A DNA stretch of 64,000 nucleotides from an uncultured Bacteroidales bacterium (GCA_900317745.1 ONHW01000006.1:37043-101042), one strand, 5' to 3'; shown: positions 34,665-44,095, counted from the first letter of the stretch. Notes: generated by a model from the letters alone, not told the origin. Numbers and translations: made by a program.

Positions 34665-34692
34665 TCCTTATGCCAAAAACAGGTCTTCAACA

Positions 34693-36309
34693 ATGCCCGA
34701 CAACAAAAACAGTTTACATTACCTTCACCACGCGGCCCGCGCCTATCGTCTGCAGATGGGCGTGAACATCGTTTTGGGCGTAACCGATGTACTTATCGGG
34801 CTGTTGGAGGTGTGGCTCACCAAGCAACTTATCGACTCTGCAACCTCCGGCCGTTCATGGGCGTTTACCGATGGCGGATGGCTGTCGTTGCCGGCACTGG
34901 CGGCAATGCTTCTCGCTTGTATGCTGCTTTCCGTCGCCCTTGCATATACCGTTCGCTGGCTGCGCGCCAAACTCAGCATCCGCTCGCTCAACCGCCTGCA
35001 GGCTGGCGAGTATGCCCGGCTCCTGCAGGCGCCGTGGCTCTACCTGCGCAAGCAGCACTCCGGCACGCTGACGAACACGTTGATTGACGATATTGATACC
35101 GTCTCAGCCTTTCTCTCCGAACAGTTTCCGGCTCTCATAACGTCCGTGCTGCAGTTCATAGGCGCATTTGCGTTCCTCTGTGTGTTGGATTGGCGACTGG
35201 CATTGGTTATCGTGGTTGTCACACCGGCGATTATCGTTGCTGCCCAACTGTATATCCGCCGAATGCGCCGCCACCGCCATCAGGTGCGTGCCGACGAGGC
35301 GTCTATCCAGGCGTTCATCCAGGAGTCGCTGCAGCACTCGCTTATGCTCAAGGCGCTCAACCGCACCACCTATGCTTCGGCGCTGCTGGACGAGCAACAC
35401 GCTCGTTATCAGCAGAGTTTCATGCGCATGACGCGCTACTCCGCTCTGGCAATGGTGCTGGTGCGCTCAGCGTTTGTGGCAGGATATGTAATTGCTTTCT
35501 TCTGGGGCGCATACAGCCTGTCGGTGCAAGCTATCACCTTCGGCGCAATGATAGCTTTCGTCCAGTTAGTCGGACGTATCCAGCAACCTATGCGTACGCT
35601 TGTCGGTTATGTCGGTACGTTCGTTAATGTATCCACCGCTGCCGAACGCCTGAATAACCTCCATCAGCATGCAGAGACGAACAATCTTCAAATCCTCAAA
35701 TCTTCCAATCTTCAAATCACAGTTAGCGACCTCTCCTTCACATATCCCGACTCCAACGAACCTGTTCTGTCGCATATCAATGCCACTATCCCTGCCGGCT
35801 CGCTGACTGTGGTTGTTGGCAAGACCGGAATTGGCAAAACGACATTCGTCCAACTCCTGCTCGGACTGTTGCCGGCGCCGGAAGGCTCGATTTCTGTCCC
35901 CTTCCAAGGGTTTACGTATGTCCCGCAGGGCAACACGCTTCTGTCGGGAACAATCCGTTATAACCTGCTCTTCGGCAACCCTGCCGCTACCGACGAGGCG
36001 ATGCGCGAGGCATTGCATCTGGCTGATGCGGACTTCGTGCTGAATGACGAACGCGCACTCGATTATCCTTGTGGCGAACGCGGATCCGGACTCAGCGAGG
36101 GGCAGGCGCAGCGCATTGCCATCGCCCGTGCTCTGCTGATTGATGCGCAGGTGCTGTTGCTCGACGAGGCGTTCTCCGCCCTGGATACACCCACAGCGCA
36201 AACCATTCTCAAAAATATCCGCACCGCACGACCCACGCAAACCATTATATGTATCACGCATCGCGAGAGTCTTATCCCGCATGCTGACCAAGTGATACAA
36301 CTTTCCTAA
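34693..36309 (+). CDS. MsbA-like ABC exporter (fused membrane and ATPase domains)
   Basis: A 538-residue half-transporter. Residues 1-310 have the type I exporter membrane domain with about six segments. The ATPase has GKTGIGKTTFVQLL (Walker A), LSEGQAQRIAIARALL (signature, SEG in place of SGG) and VLLLDEAFSALD (Walker B). A GTG start at 34651 would overlap the upstream gene, so ATG 34693 is preferred. It may flip a lipid-linked glycan or export a peptide. No peptidase domain for double-Gly leaders is seen. Confidence 0.9.
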   Translation: MPDNKNSLHYLHHAARAYRLQMGVNIVLGVTDVLIGLLEVWLTKQLIDSATSGRSWAFTDGGWLSLPALAAMLLACMLLSVALAYTVRWLRAKLSIRSLNRLQAGEYARLLQAPWLYLRKQHSGTLTNTLIDDIDTVSAFLSEQFPALITSVLQFIGAFAFLCVLDWRLALVIVVVTPAIIVAAQLYIRRMRRHRHQVRADEASIQAFIQESLQHSLMLKALNRTTYASALLDEQHARYQQSFMRMTRYSALAMVLVRSAFVAGYVIAFFWGAYSLSVQAITFGAMIAFVQLVGRIQQPMRTLVGYVGTFVNVSTAAERLNNLHQHAETNNLQILKSSNLQITVSDLSFTYPDSNEPVLSHINATIPAGSLTVVVGKTGIGKTTFVQLLLGLLPAPEGSISVPFQGFTYVPQGNTLLSGTIRYNLLFGNPAATDEAMREALHLADADFVLNDERALDYPCGERGSGLSEGQAQRIAIARALLIDAQVLLLDEAFSALDTPTAQTILKNIRTARPTQTIICITHRESLIPHADQVIQLS

Positions 36310-36332
36310 TTGCTGTAAATTCTACCCGCAAT

Positions 36333-36821
36333 ATGCAAACAACTGACATAAAACTTTTCCTCTGCGACGTGGACGGCACGCTCACCGATGGAGGTATGTA
36401 CTACTCCGAGAACGGCGACGAACTCAAGAAGTTCAACACCCGCGATGGAATGGCGCTGAAGATCCTGCACGAGAACGGAATACCCACAGGTATCATTACC
36501 TCCGAGGATACGCAGATCGTTGCCCGTCGCGCTGCCAAACTCTCAGTGGACTATCTTCGCCAGGGCAAACGCGATGGTGGCAAACGTGCTGTTGCACAGC
36601 AGATTTGTGATGAGATGGGTATCACCATGCAGCAGGTCGCTTATATAGGTGATGACCTCAACTGCTACGACATCCTTTCTGCCGTGGGCTTTCCCGCCTG
36701 CCCGAGTGATGCTTGTGCCAAAGTGCGGAATATACCCGGCATACGGCTCTTGTCACGCAAGGGCGGTGATGCCGTTGTGCGCGAGTTTGCAGAGCAACTT
36801 TTCCCGGAACTATTTGAATAA
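36333..36821 (+). CDS. KdsC-type HAD phosphatase, Kdo/nonulosonate class
   Basis: A 162-residue HAD type C0 phosphatase. [26 protein letters not shown] and IGDDLNCYDI are the motifs. The second motif reads IITSEDTQIVARRAAKL in place of the ITGR form, which is closer to nonulosonate-9-phosphate (KDN-type) phosphatases than to canonical KdsC; so substrate may be Kdo-8-P or a nine-carbon acid. It directly precedes kdsB at 36849, matching the activation order. No KdsA or KdsD is in the window. Confidence 0.87.
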   Translation: MQTTDIKLFLCDVDGTLTDGGMYYSENGDELKKFNTRDGMALKILHENGIPTGIITSEDTQIVARRAAKLSVDYLRQGKRDGGKRAVAQQICDEMGITMQQVAYIGDDLNCYDILSAVGFPACPSDACAKVRNIPGIRLLSRKGGDAVVREFAEQLFPELFE

Positions 36822-36848
36822 TAACTGTTTGAATAATCTGTTTTTGCA

Positions 36849-37583
36849 ATGAAAACCATTGGCGTTATTCCTGCCCGCTATCAGTCCAGCCGTTTTCCCG
36901 GCAAACCGCTTGCCGATATCCTTGGCAAACCTATGATTTGGTGGGTGTATCAGCAGTGTATCAAGGTGCCGGAACTGAATGAGGTGTACGTCGCTACCGA
37001 CGACCGGCGCATCTATGATGTATGTGAGCAATACGGCATACAAGTCATTATGACCTCCGACCAATGCCGAACAGGTACGGATCGCGTGGGCGAAGTTGCC
37101 GCCAAGGTTGACGGCGACCTGTTTGTTAACATCCAGGGCGACGAACCGCTCATCGAACCGCAGATGATTCGTGACATAATCGGTATATTCAACGACGAAT
37201 CAGTATATTATGGTTCACTCCGCAAGCAGATTACCGACGAAGCCGAGATTCAGGCACCGAGTACAGTCAAGGTGGTTGTCGATAAGAACGAAGACGCTTT
37301 GTACTTCTCCCGCAGTGTTATTCCCTCGAACGTCAAGGATGGCAAATTGGCTCGTGTGTACCGCCATGTAGGGATTTATGCCTACAAACGCGATTTCCTG
37401 CAGACTTTCATTCATTTGCCTCCTGCCGAACTGGAGGCTGGTGAAGGGCTGGAGCAACTCCGGGCTCTGGAGAACGGCTACAAAATCCGTGTTCACGAGA
37501 CGCAGTTCGATACCATCGGAGTGGATCTGCCAGAGCATATAGCGATGGTCGAAGATCTTATCCGCGCACGCCGAGGTTCATAA
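36849..37583 (+). CDS. kdsB: CMP-Kdo synthetase (3-deoxy-manno-octulosonate cytidylyltransferase)
   Basis: A 244-residue enzyme with canonical features: GVIPARYQSSRFPGKPL, RTGTDRVGEV (74-83), NIQGDEPLIEP and the late EGLEQLRALENGY. It couples CTP to Kdo for lipopolysaccharide core or capsule. Because the partner phosphatase looks KDN-like, a related acid cannot be excluded. A weak intrinsic terminator follows. Compare the diverged homologue at 8054. Confidence 0.9.
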   Translation: MKTIGVIPARYQSSRFPGKPLADILGKPMIWWVYQQCIKVPELNEVYVATDDRRIYDVCEQYGIQVIMTSDQCRTGTDRVGEVAAKVDGDLFVNIQGDEPLIEPQMIRDIIGIFNDESVYYGSLRKQITDEAEIQAPSTVKVVVDKNEDALYFSRSVIPSNVKDGKLARVYRHVGIYAYKRDFLQTFIHLPPAELEAGEGLEQLRALENGYKIRVHETQFDTIGVDLPEHIAMVEDLIRARRGS

Positions 37584-37599
37584 TTGTCGGTGTTTTTTT
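37569..37599 (+). terminator. Probable intrinsic terminator after kdsB
   Basis: CGCCGA (37569-37574) pairs with TCGGTG (37587-37592, one G-T wobble), followed by seven T. The stem begins inside the last codons of kdsB. The stem is short, so strength is uncertain. Confidence 0.5.
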
Positions 37600-37958
37600 G
37601 CCCTCGATTCACAATATCCTATTTGACATAACTCTCGTAAAAACGTTCCGTTCGATCGGGGGTTTATCGAGGGAATATCGATGGAAAGTCGAACGAACAT
37701 TTGTAGTTCGCAGCATAACTGTGATTCTTCCTTCTTTGCGGGGCTTTTGTAGCCTTCATGTCGCAAAAACGACTTTATGTCATGTTTTATAACATAAAAA
37801 TCTGCACTCTGTTGCAATTTTCACAGAATTTTATTAACTTTGTGCCTTGATATGCGTGTATATGTGCATTATGCGCACGCAAACACGAAACAACCGAAAA
37901 TATTTAACACAAGACATGTGACCAATTATATGTCGCATGTCCACAAAAAAATAAAACA
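37600..37958. other. Intergenic region before the secreted-protein gene
   Basis: No coding potential is seen. Small hairpins GTCG-CAAAAA-CGAC (37760-37773) and ATGTT-TTAT-AACAT (37782-37795) precede the promoter candidate at 37812-37842. The leader from the likely start site to the ATG is about 110 bases. This is a break between transcription units. Confidence 0.55.
37812..37842 (+). promoter_or_regulatory. Bacteroides-type promoter
   Basis: TTG at 37812-37814 and TAACTTTG at 37835-37842 are separated by 20 bases, matching the -33/-7 pattern known for the Bacteroidota primary sigma factor. It would drive the secreted protein, small peptide and PqqD-like genes. Confidence 0.75.
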
Positions 37959-40124
37959 ATGAAAGCAAAAAATTTGTTTTTGACAATTGCTCTGTTTCTG
38001 TTGCCTCTAATGACAGCAAATGCAGCAGTATCTACGGATGTGCTCTCCACTGCAGGGGTTACTGGAACTTCGCGCGACATCACATTCAGCGGCGCCTCTT
38101 ATACAAGTGGAGCACAATATTCCGGAGCTGTTTATTATGACAATGAGTGTCCACTTTTTTACATGGATGATACTTATGTTTTGGCAACTACAGCCGCTTC
38201 TCCGGGCACAGCCAAATCTATAACCATCACCTGGGATATAAGTTGTGGCTGGAATGATGCGTCTTCCGAGATATTCGTGTATGGTAAGAACACACCTTAC
38301 TTCGGAACAGAAACGTTTTCAACCATAACCGGCACTCTTATCGCGTCCCAGACATATGACGGTTCAACCTCACATACTTTGAATCTGGGAGATGCGTATG
38401 AGTATATTGCTATTGTTACTCCCTCATTAATTGCGTTCAAGCAATTAAGTATTTCGTGGACTGTGCCTGATGTCGCTTCGTACTCTATTTCTACATCCGT
38501 GACCTATGATGGCGGTTCATTCACTCCTGCACCGGGCATTTCTGTGACTCCCGCTTCGCCCGTCGCAGTAGGAACAACCGTAACGGTTTCTTTCAGTGGT
38601 AAAGCTAATGGTGAATTACATTCATATAGTATTGAGGGCGCATCGGTAATCGAGAGTGCTGACCTTGATGAAGATGAATATACAAAAAGTTTAAATACCA
38701 CATTTGTTATGCCTGATCATGATGTGGATATTACGGGTGTGTTTGGTGGCAAACCTGGGCGTAAACCCAACAACATTTCTGTTAATGGAGAGACTGTCGA
38801 TTATGTGGCAGAACTAACATCAGGTGAGACATCTGATTTCACCATCTCTATGGACTATAGTGCCCCATCTTATACTCGGGGACTGAAAAGCGTCACCTCA
38901 GCAAATGGAAAAGTTGAAATCGTTAGCAACACATTCAACTCCTCGACAGGTACGGGCACTTTGACCTTGCGAGGATTGTCAACCGGCTCAGATGTGGTTA
39001 CTATTACTTCCTATCAAACCGACAACTACTCACGTAGTACAAGGCGAATCAATGTAACGGTTGTTGCTCGTGACGTGGCACTTGTAACCGAGTTGAACGG
39101 CAAGTATTATGCCGTTACAAATTCGCCAAGTGGAACAACTGTGGCTGCTGTTGAGCTATTTGAGGACGGAGGTACTTACTACTATAAATCCGCAGGCGAC
39201 CTCAGCAACATTTCTTGGAAAGCCGAGAACACGGCTGACGGATACTACATTCGTAATAGCGCTGATCAGTATCTGAAAGTTGCGGGTGCAACAATGTCCC
39301 TCTCCGGTTCAACGTATGAGTGGTACAAGAATGCCGGTGATGCTTTCGTGACAGGATATACAACGGGTATGTGTTATGATGAAAGTTACAGCGCTTTCGT
39401 TATCACCGGCCAAAATGACCACAGCTCCGTGTCAACAATCTCTGCATGCGTTCACGAGATTCCTGTGGCAAGTCTGGCTTTGGCTACCGAATATACCCGT
39501 TCGCTCACCAATGGTAATTATGCTACCATGTGCTTGCCGTTTGCCGTTAGCGCAAGCGAGACGTTCTTCAGCGGTGCCGAGGTATATATCATTGTAGGCA
39601 AACATGTATCTGCAGGCAATGTTACCGGTATCGAACTGGAGCAAGTAACCGGTAATCTTGTAGCGGGTAAGCCTTACGTAATTCTCGCTACCGCCTCAAC
39701 GCTTAGCGCATGGCACGGTAATGACCTCGTAGGCTCGCCGGTTAACGGTGACGGACTTGTTGGTAACCTCAATAGTACTCCGCTTATTATGCCGGATGGT
39801 ACCTATGGTATATCAGGCAATAAACTCCGCAAGATTAACGGTGGTACAGGTAAGGTTAATCAGTACCGTGCTTATATCAACCTTGATGGAATTCCTGAGG
39901 TTGCAGCCACGCCGACTCCGGCACCCGGACGTAGAGTGATTGTAACTGAGAACAGTACAGAATCCGAGGAGCAACAAGATGTTGAAACCTCGCTTGAGGA
40001 TCTTCTCAACCACGCTACTTCCATCAATTGGAACGAACCCGTTTACAATGCTCTCGGTCAACGTGTCGGCAGAGGCACTACAGGCGTGCTGATCCAGAAC
40101 GGAAAGAAGTTCTTCGTACAATAA
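37959..40124 (+). CDS. Large secreted surface protein with type IX-like C-terminal tail
   Basis: A 721-residue protein. Residues 1-23 (KNLFLTIALFLLPLMTANA) are a signal peptide. The mature part is Ser/Thr/Gly-rich beta sandwich material, with Ig-like segments around 180-370 and a repeat-poor block from about 505 (LTNGNYATMCLPFAVS, then GKPYVILATAS) that recurs in Prevotella-like surface proteins. The end, YNALGQRVGRGTTGVLIQNG plus KKFFVQ, resembles the sorting tail used by type IX secretion. It would be exported and anchored or released at the surface. It has its own promoter and is followed 82 bases later by a small peptide gene. Function unknown. Confidence 0.8.
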   Translation: MKAKNLFLTIALFLLPLMTANAAVSTDVLSTAGVTGTSRDITFSGASYTSGAQYSGAVYYDNECPLFYMDDTYVLATTAASPGTAKSITITWDISCGWNDASSEIFVYGKNTPYFGTETFSTITGTLIASQTYDGSTSHTLNLGDAYEYIAIVTPSLIAFKQLSISWTVPDVASYSISTSVTYDGGSFTPAPGISVTPASPVAVGTTVTVSFSGKANGELHSYSIEGASVIESADLDEDEYTKSLNTTFVMPDHDVDITGVFGGKPGRKPNNISVNGETVDYVAELTSGETSDFTISMDYSAPSYTRGLKSVTSANGKVEIVSNTFNSSTGTGTLTLRGLSTGSDVVTITSYQTDNYSRSTRRINVTVVARDVALVTELNGKYYAVTNSPSGTTVAAVELFEDGGTYYYKSAGDLSNISWKAENTADGYYIRNSADQYLKVAGATMSLSGSTYEWYKNAGDAFVTGYTTGMCYDESYSAFVITGQNDHSSVSTISACVHEIPVASLALATEYTRSLTNGNYATMCLPFAVSASETFFSGAEVYIIVGKHVSAGNVTGIELEQVTGNLVAGKPYVILATASTLSAWHGNDLVGSPVNGDGLVGNLNSTPLIMPDGTYGISGNKLRKINGGTGKVNQYRAYINLDGIPEVAATPTPAPGRRVIVTENSTESEEQQDVETSLEDLLNHATSINWNEPVYNALGQRVGRGTTGVLIQNGKKFFVQ

Positions 40125-40206
40125 TCAAAAGTATATACTTTCATAGTCGTCTAATAGTACAGCCACCTATCGAAATTAACAACGAAAATAGAAAGGACCA
40201 AATAAT

Positions 40207-40386
40207 ATGAAAAAGTTTATTGCACCGGAAGTCAAAGTAGTGCGCTACGACACAAGCATCTTGTGCGCGAGTGTAGGCGTCGGTGATGATGTAAAGCCTG
40301 GAGAAGAAATTGAATTCGATGCTCCGGGACGTCGCCGTGGAATATTCGACGATAGCGAACCGACGAACACTTCCAGTCGTCGCTAA
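40207..40386 (+). CDS. Small peptide (59 aa), possible RiPP precursor or Bacteroidales short-protein family
   Basis: A 59-residue frame beginning MKKFIAPEVKVVRYDTSILC and ending in an acidic then Arg-rich region (GRRRGIFDDSE, then TSSRR). Peptides starting MKK-x-x-x-PE-x-x-V are widespread in Bacteroidales and lack assigned function. The next gene, 20 bases downstream, is PqqD-like, the fold that binds leader peptides of ribosomally made, modified peptides. That pairing suggests the first 22 residues could be a leader and the rest a core; only the adjacency is seen. One Cys (20) is present. No modifying radical-SAM or similar enzyme is adjacent. Confidence 0.6.
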   Translation: MKKFIAPEVKVVRYDTSILCASVGVGDDVKPGEEIEFDAPGRRRGIFDDSEPTNTSSRR

Positions 40387-40406
40387 TCTTTGCCCATAGG
40401 CAATCT

Positions 40407-40706
40407 ATGCGACTGCTTTATTCGTTCCGCTTTCAGAAGATTGGCGACACATGGCTCGCTTCTGCTGTCGGACAAAATGCCCACCTCTTCAATGGAGTAC
40501 TCCAACTGAATGAGGTGGGGCATTTTATAGTCTCACAACTTGATCAGATAACACAATCTGCCTCGGCTGAACAATGTTCAGAGCTACAGATTATTGATCG
40601 CTTGACTACAGCCCTGACGCACGAATACGAGGTGGATGAAACTACTGCGCGGCAAGCGGTGCAACAAGTGTTGAATTACTTACAAGCAGAAGGCGTGTTA
40701 CAATGA
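40407..40706 (+). CDS. PqqD-like (RRE fold) protein
   Basis: A 99-residue protein. IGDTWLASAVGQNAHLFNGVLQLNEVG, then FIVSQLD and AVQQVLNYLQAEGVL, follow the PqqD pattern of a short beta-hairpin, an aromatic-rich strand, and a C-terminal three-helix bundle. PqqD-like domains (RiPP recognition elements) grip the leader of a precursor peptide. It directly follows the 59-residue peptide gene and its stop lies within a terminator stem. In Bacteroidales such genes also appear in polysaccharide loci without a known peptide product, so the role is open. Confidence 0.75.
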   Translation: MRLLYSFRFQKIGDTWLASAVGQNAHLFNGVLQLNEVGHFIVSQLDQITQSASAEQCSELQIIDRLTTALTHEYEVDETTARQAVQQVLNYLQAEGVLQ

Positions 40707-40724
40707 CACGCCTTCTGTTTTCTT
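40687..40724 (+). terminator. Strong intrinsic terminator
   Basis: CAGAAGGCGTGT (40687-40698) and ACACGCCTTCTG (40706-40717) form a perfect 12-base stem with a 7-base loop, followed by TTTTCTT. It overlaps the end of the PqqD-like gene and separates it from the convergent clpB gene. Confidence 0.9.
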
Positions 40725-40755
40725 ATTATCATACCAGCCATTGCTGATTTGCGCT

Positions 40756-42891
40756 TTAGTTTCTGAACTTCAGTTCGCCATCGCGCAACTCGACAATCAC
40801 AGGTCTGTTACGGTCAACCTTGCCGGCAATGATAGCCTTGCTCAATTCGTTCAGTACCAGCCGTTGCAAGGCTCTCTTGACAGGTCGGGCGCCAAACTGC
40901 GGGTCGTACCCCTCCTTGGCAATATAATCGATCGCGTCGTCCGTCACGCGCAGGTCTATACCGCTCTCCATCAGCATCTTGTGTACGCTGCCGATCTGCA
41001 GGCCTACTATATCGCGGATCTGCTTCTCGTTGAGCGGGCGGAACATGATGGTTTCATCAATTCGGTTCAGGAACTCCGGGCGTATAGTCTGTCGCAGCAG
41101 TTCCATCACTTGCTGGCGTGTAGTCTCATTGTCCACACCTTTCTCGGCATTCTCACGTATCAGTTGCGAACCTAAGTTAGATGTCAGGATAATCAGGGTG
41201 TTCTTGAAGTTCACTACGCGCCCTTTGTTATCCGTCAGTCGACCGTCGTCCAGCACTTGCAGCAATACGTTGAATACATCGGGGTGGGCTTTCTCAATCT
41301 CATCAAACAGCACTACGCTATACGGCTTGCGGCGGATAGCCTCTGTCAGTTGACCGCCTTCGTCATATCCGACGTATCCCGGAGGTGCACCAATCAGTCG
41401 GGTCGCACTGAACTTCTCCTGATACTCCGACATATCGATACGAGTCATCATATTCTCGTCGTCGAACAGATAGTCAGCCAAAGCCTTGGCAAGTTCTGTC
41501 TTACCCACACCTGTTGTGCCGAGGAAGATGAACGAACCTATTGGTCGTTTCGGATCTTGCAGACCTGCACGGCTACGACGTATGGCATCGCTCACCGCCT
41601 CGATGGCTTCGTCCTGACCAACCACGCGCTTGTGCAACTCTTCCTCCAGATGTAGCAACTTGTCGCGCTCTGATTGCATCATCTTTGTTACTGGGATACC
41701 CGTCCAACGGGCTACAACTTCTGCTATATCGTCTTCATCCACTTCTTCCTTGATCAGGCTGTCACCTTTATCCATCGCGTGCAGTGCGTCTTGCGCGGCT
41801 TTGATATTTGCCTCGGCTTGTTTGATCTTGCCGTAACGTATCTCAGCCACTTTGCCGTAGTTGCCTTCGCGCTCGGCTACGTCCGCCTCGTGCTTCATTT
41901 GCTCGATAGCGGCTTTTTCGTTCTGGATAGTAGCAATGTAGCCTTTCTCCTTCGCCCAGCGTTCGTTCAATTCGGCTGATTTGGCTTTCAGGGTCTTGAG
42001 CTGCTCCTCTATGCCAGCAAGTTTTTCCTTGTCATTCTCACGTTTGATAGCCTCGCGCTCAATCTCCAGTTGTTTGATCTGGCGATCCAGAGCATCCAGT
42101 TCTTCCGGTTTGCTGTCCACCTCCAATCGCAGTTTGGCTGCGGCTTCATCTACCAGGTCGATTGCTTTGTCCGGCAAGAACCGGTCGGTGATATACCGTG
42201 CACTCAGCGTAACGGCAGCAATCAATGCGTCATCCTTGATACGTACTTTGTGGTGCGTTTCGTAGCGCTCCTTCAGTCCACGCAGAATACTGATTGTGGC
42301 ACTCTCGTCCGGCTCGTCAATCATCACAATCTGGAATCGGCGCTCCAGAGCCTTATCCGTCTCGAAGTATTTCTGGTACTCGTCCAGCGTGGTTGCGCCG
42401 ATAGCACGTAGGTCGCCACGCGCCAATGCAGGCTTCAGGATGTTGGCTGCGTCCATCGCACCGCTGGTTTTGCCTGCACCGACGAGCGTGTGTATCTCAT
42501 CGATAAACAGGATGATCTCGCCGGAGGCTGCTGTCACTTCGTTGATTACGCCCTTCAGTCGCTCTTCAAACTCGCCCTGATACTTTGCACCGGCAATCAG
42601 CGCACCCATATCCAGCGAGTAAATCTTCTTATGCTTCAGGTTTTCCGGCACGTCGCCTCTTACTATACGATGCGCCAGACCCTCGGCGATAGCCGTCTTA
42701 CCTACACCGGGTTCACCGATCAGGATAGGGTTGTTCTTTGTCCGTCGGCTCAATATCTGCAGTACCCGTCTAATCTCGTCATCACGACCGATTACGGGAT
42801 CGAGTTTGCCTTGCGAAGCACGCTCGCACAAGTCGATGGCATACTTCTTCAGGTTCTCGTTGTTGGAATTGTTGTTTTGATAGTTGTTCAT
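40756..42891 (-). CDS. clpB: ClpB-type disaggregase without the N-domain
   Basis: A 711-residue Hsp100 ATPase. NBD1 Walker A GEPGVGKT is at 59-66 with [10 protein letters not shown], the coiled middle domain is at about 255-375, and NBD2 Walker A GTTGVGKT is at 458-465. The middle domain identifies ClpB and not ClpA/C; no ClpP loop is seen. Full ClpB is about 860 residues; here the N-domain is replaced by [15 protein letters not shown], an Asn-rich lead-in. The 207 bases upstream cannot hold the missing domain. Rescue of aggregated proteins with DnaK is expected. Unusual as the last gene of a polysaccharide operon. Confidence 0.93.
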   Translation of the reverse strand: MNNYQNNNSNNENLKKYAIDLCERASQGKLDPVIGRDDEIRRVLQILSRRTKNNPILIGEPGVGKTAIAEGLAHRIVRGDVPENLKHKKIYSLDMGALIAGAKYQGEFEERLKGVINEVTAASGEIILFIDEIHTLVGAGKTSGAMDAANILKPALARGDLRAIGATTLDEYQKYFETDKALERRFQIVMIDEPDESATISILRGLKERYETHHKVRIKDDALIAAVTLSARYITDRFLPDKAIDLVDEAAAKLRLEVDSKPEELDALDRQIKQLEIEREAIKRENDKEKLAGIEEQLKTLKAKSAELNERWAKEKGYIATIQNEKAAIEQMKHEADVAEREGNYGKVAEIRYGKIKQAEANIKAAQDALHAMDKGDSLIKEEVDEDDIAEVVARWTGIPVTKMMQSERDKLLHLEEELHKRVVGQDEAIEAVSDAIRRSRAGLQDPKRPIGSFIFLGTTGVGKTELAKALADYLFDDENMMTRIDMSEYQEKFSATRLIGAPPGYVGYDEGGQLTEAIRRKPYSVVLFDEIEKAHPDVFNVLLQVLDDGRLTDNKGRVVNFKNTLIILTSNLGSQLIRENAEKGVDNETTRQQVMELLRQTIRPEFLNRIDETIMFRPLNEKQIRDIVGLQIGSVHKMLMESGIDLRVTDDAIDYIAKEGYDPQFGARPVKRALQRLVLNELSKAIIAGKVDRNRPVIVELRDGELKFRN

Positions 42892-42969
42892 AGTATGGTA
42901 GTTTTTATTAGTTTATCAAATTGCTTTCACATACTATAATCCAAAACGCGTACCAAACCGATATAGACT

Positions 42970-43004
42970 GACAAAATGGCAGTCGTGCGGTAAACACGAC
43001 TGCC
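42970..43004 (-). terminator. Probable intrinsic terminator downstream of the Wzz-like gene
   Basis: GGCAGTCGTG (42978-42987) and CACGACTGCC (42995-43004) form a perfect 10-base stem with a 7-base loop. On the minus strand it is followed by ATTTTGT. It lies 95 bases after the stop at 43099, so clpB probably has its own promoter between 42892 and 42977, though none was recognised with confidence. Confidence 0.6.
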
Positions 43005-43098
43005 CTCAAAACAGCATCTAACTCCCTTGAAACTCCGATTTGAGTCCGATGAAGTCGGAAAAAATGGGTGCCTGCTCACTCAATGCAGTCACCTGACA

Positions 43099-44064
43099 TT
43101 ATAGCAGGCTGAATACTTCGCGTCGGTAGATAACCAATAGAGTCAGCACCAGCACAATCATCGTAACAGCGATGGCTGTTGCCAAATGTTTGGGACCGGC
43201 AGGACCGGTGGGAACTGTCACATTCTTGAGCGTTGTGAACTTTGTGTTGCTTAACTTTTGCGCTTGCAGCACGATGGCTTGACGTTCAAACGAAGCACAA
43301 GCATCGTGAAGCATCGCTGCGCGCGTGTTATCGCCCGTGCGTAATGCTTCATCATATCCCGCGCGTGTCAGTGCAATTTGCGCCTGAAGTTGTTGGTAGA
43401 TTTGTTCGGTTTTGTCAGCATAATAATCTGTTGCAAATTGATCCAACGCTTTCGATGTAGCTTGTGCAATCAATGCTGCAACCAACGGGTCCTGTGCCTT
43501 AACGGACAGAGTGACAAGTTTGGTCTGATGGTTGATGGAGCAACTTATACTCTTCTTGGCACGCGCAATGGCTGTAGCAACGACACCTTTCGGGTGAAAA
43601 GCATCCAGCTCCGGCAATTGTGCATCAGCCTGATACGCCTCACCGCGAGTCAGCCATTGTTTGCATGCTTCACTCCAGGATTTGCGATAATGCCGGATCA
43701 CGTATTCGTAGTATGTGCCTTCAAAACTATTGTCCTCTGTTTTGACAGGTGTGGCAAGTACCTTGCAGATAAATTCAGTTGACTCTACCACCTCATCGTA
43801 ATCGTCAGGCGTGATGGAGTATCGCAATGGACCGAGCCCCAGATCGTAGTTTTCCGGATGGTTAAGCGTGAACGAGCGTCCATCGGCTATAGCACTCATC
43901 TCTTCGGTTGATAGCGATGTGGAGCATACATAGTATGTCGGCACGCTATAGGTCAGCGACAGCGCGCATACAAAAGTAAGCGGAATGAACCAGTATAGGA
44001 AAAATCGATTGGCCTTGAGTCGGGCGCCTATAGCTGCCCAACTGAGTTCTTGTTTTGCTTGCAT
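43099..44064 (-). CDS. wzz: Wzz-like chain-length determinant (no kinase domain)
   Basis: A 321-residue inner-membrane protein. N-terminal FFLYWFIPLTFVCALSLTYS and C-terminal HLATAIAVTMIVLVLTLLV are the two membrane segments enclosing a periplasmic coiled region, as in Wzz. A cytoplasmic BY-kinase domain is absent. It sets glycan chain length with Wzy. An in-frame start at 44148 would overlap the next gene, so ATG 44064 is used. It shows weak identity to known Wzz outside the two membrane segments, so the call is by topology and context. Confidence 0.75.
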   Translation of the reverse strand: MQAKQELSWAAIGARLKANRFFLYWFIPLTFVCALSLTYSVPTYYVCSTSLSTEEMSAIADGRSFTLNHPENYDLGLGPLRYSITPDDYDEVVESTEFICKVLATPVKTEDNSFEGTYYEYVIRHYRKSWSEACKQWLTRGEAYQADAQLPELDAFHPKGVVATAIARAKKSISCSINHQTKLVTLSVKAQDPLVAALIAQATSKALDQFATDYYADKTEQIYQQLQAQIALTRAGYDEALRTGDNTRAAMLHDACASFERQAIVLQAQKLSNTKFTTLKNVTVPTGPAGPKHLATAIAVTMIVLVLTLLVIYRREVFSLL

Positions 44065-44095
44065 AGTATTTTGTGTTCTATTAGTTATTATCCGA

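Noticed and set aside
34651-34692. GTG start for the ABC exporter
   Set aside because: Overlaps the flavoprotein stop and lacks family similarity; ATG 34693 begins the conserved sequence.
42892-43098. Promoter search upstream of clpB for a heat-shock type site
   Set aside because: A perfect inverted repeat is present, but its position and trailing T-rich bases fit a terminator for the upstream gene better; no clear CIRCE or sigma-32 site was seen.
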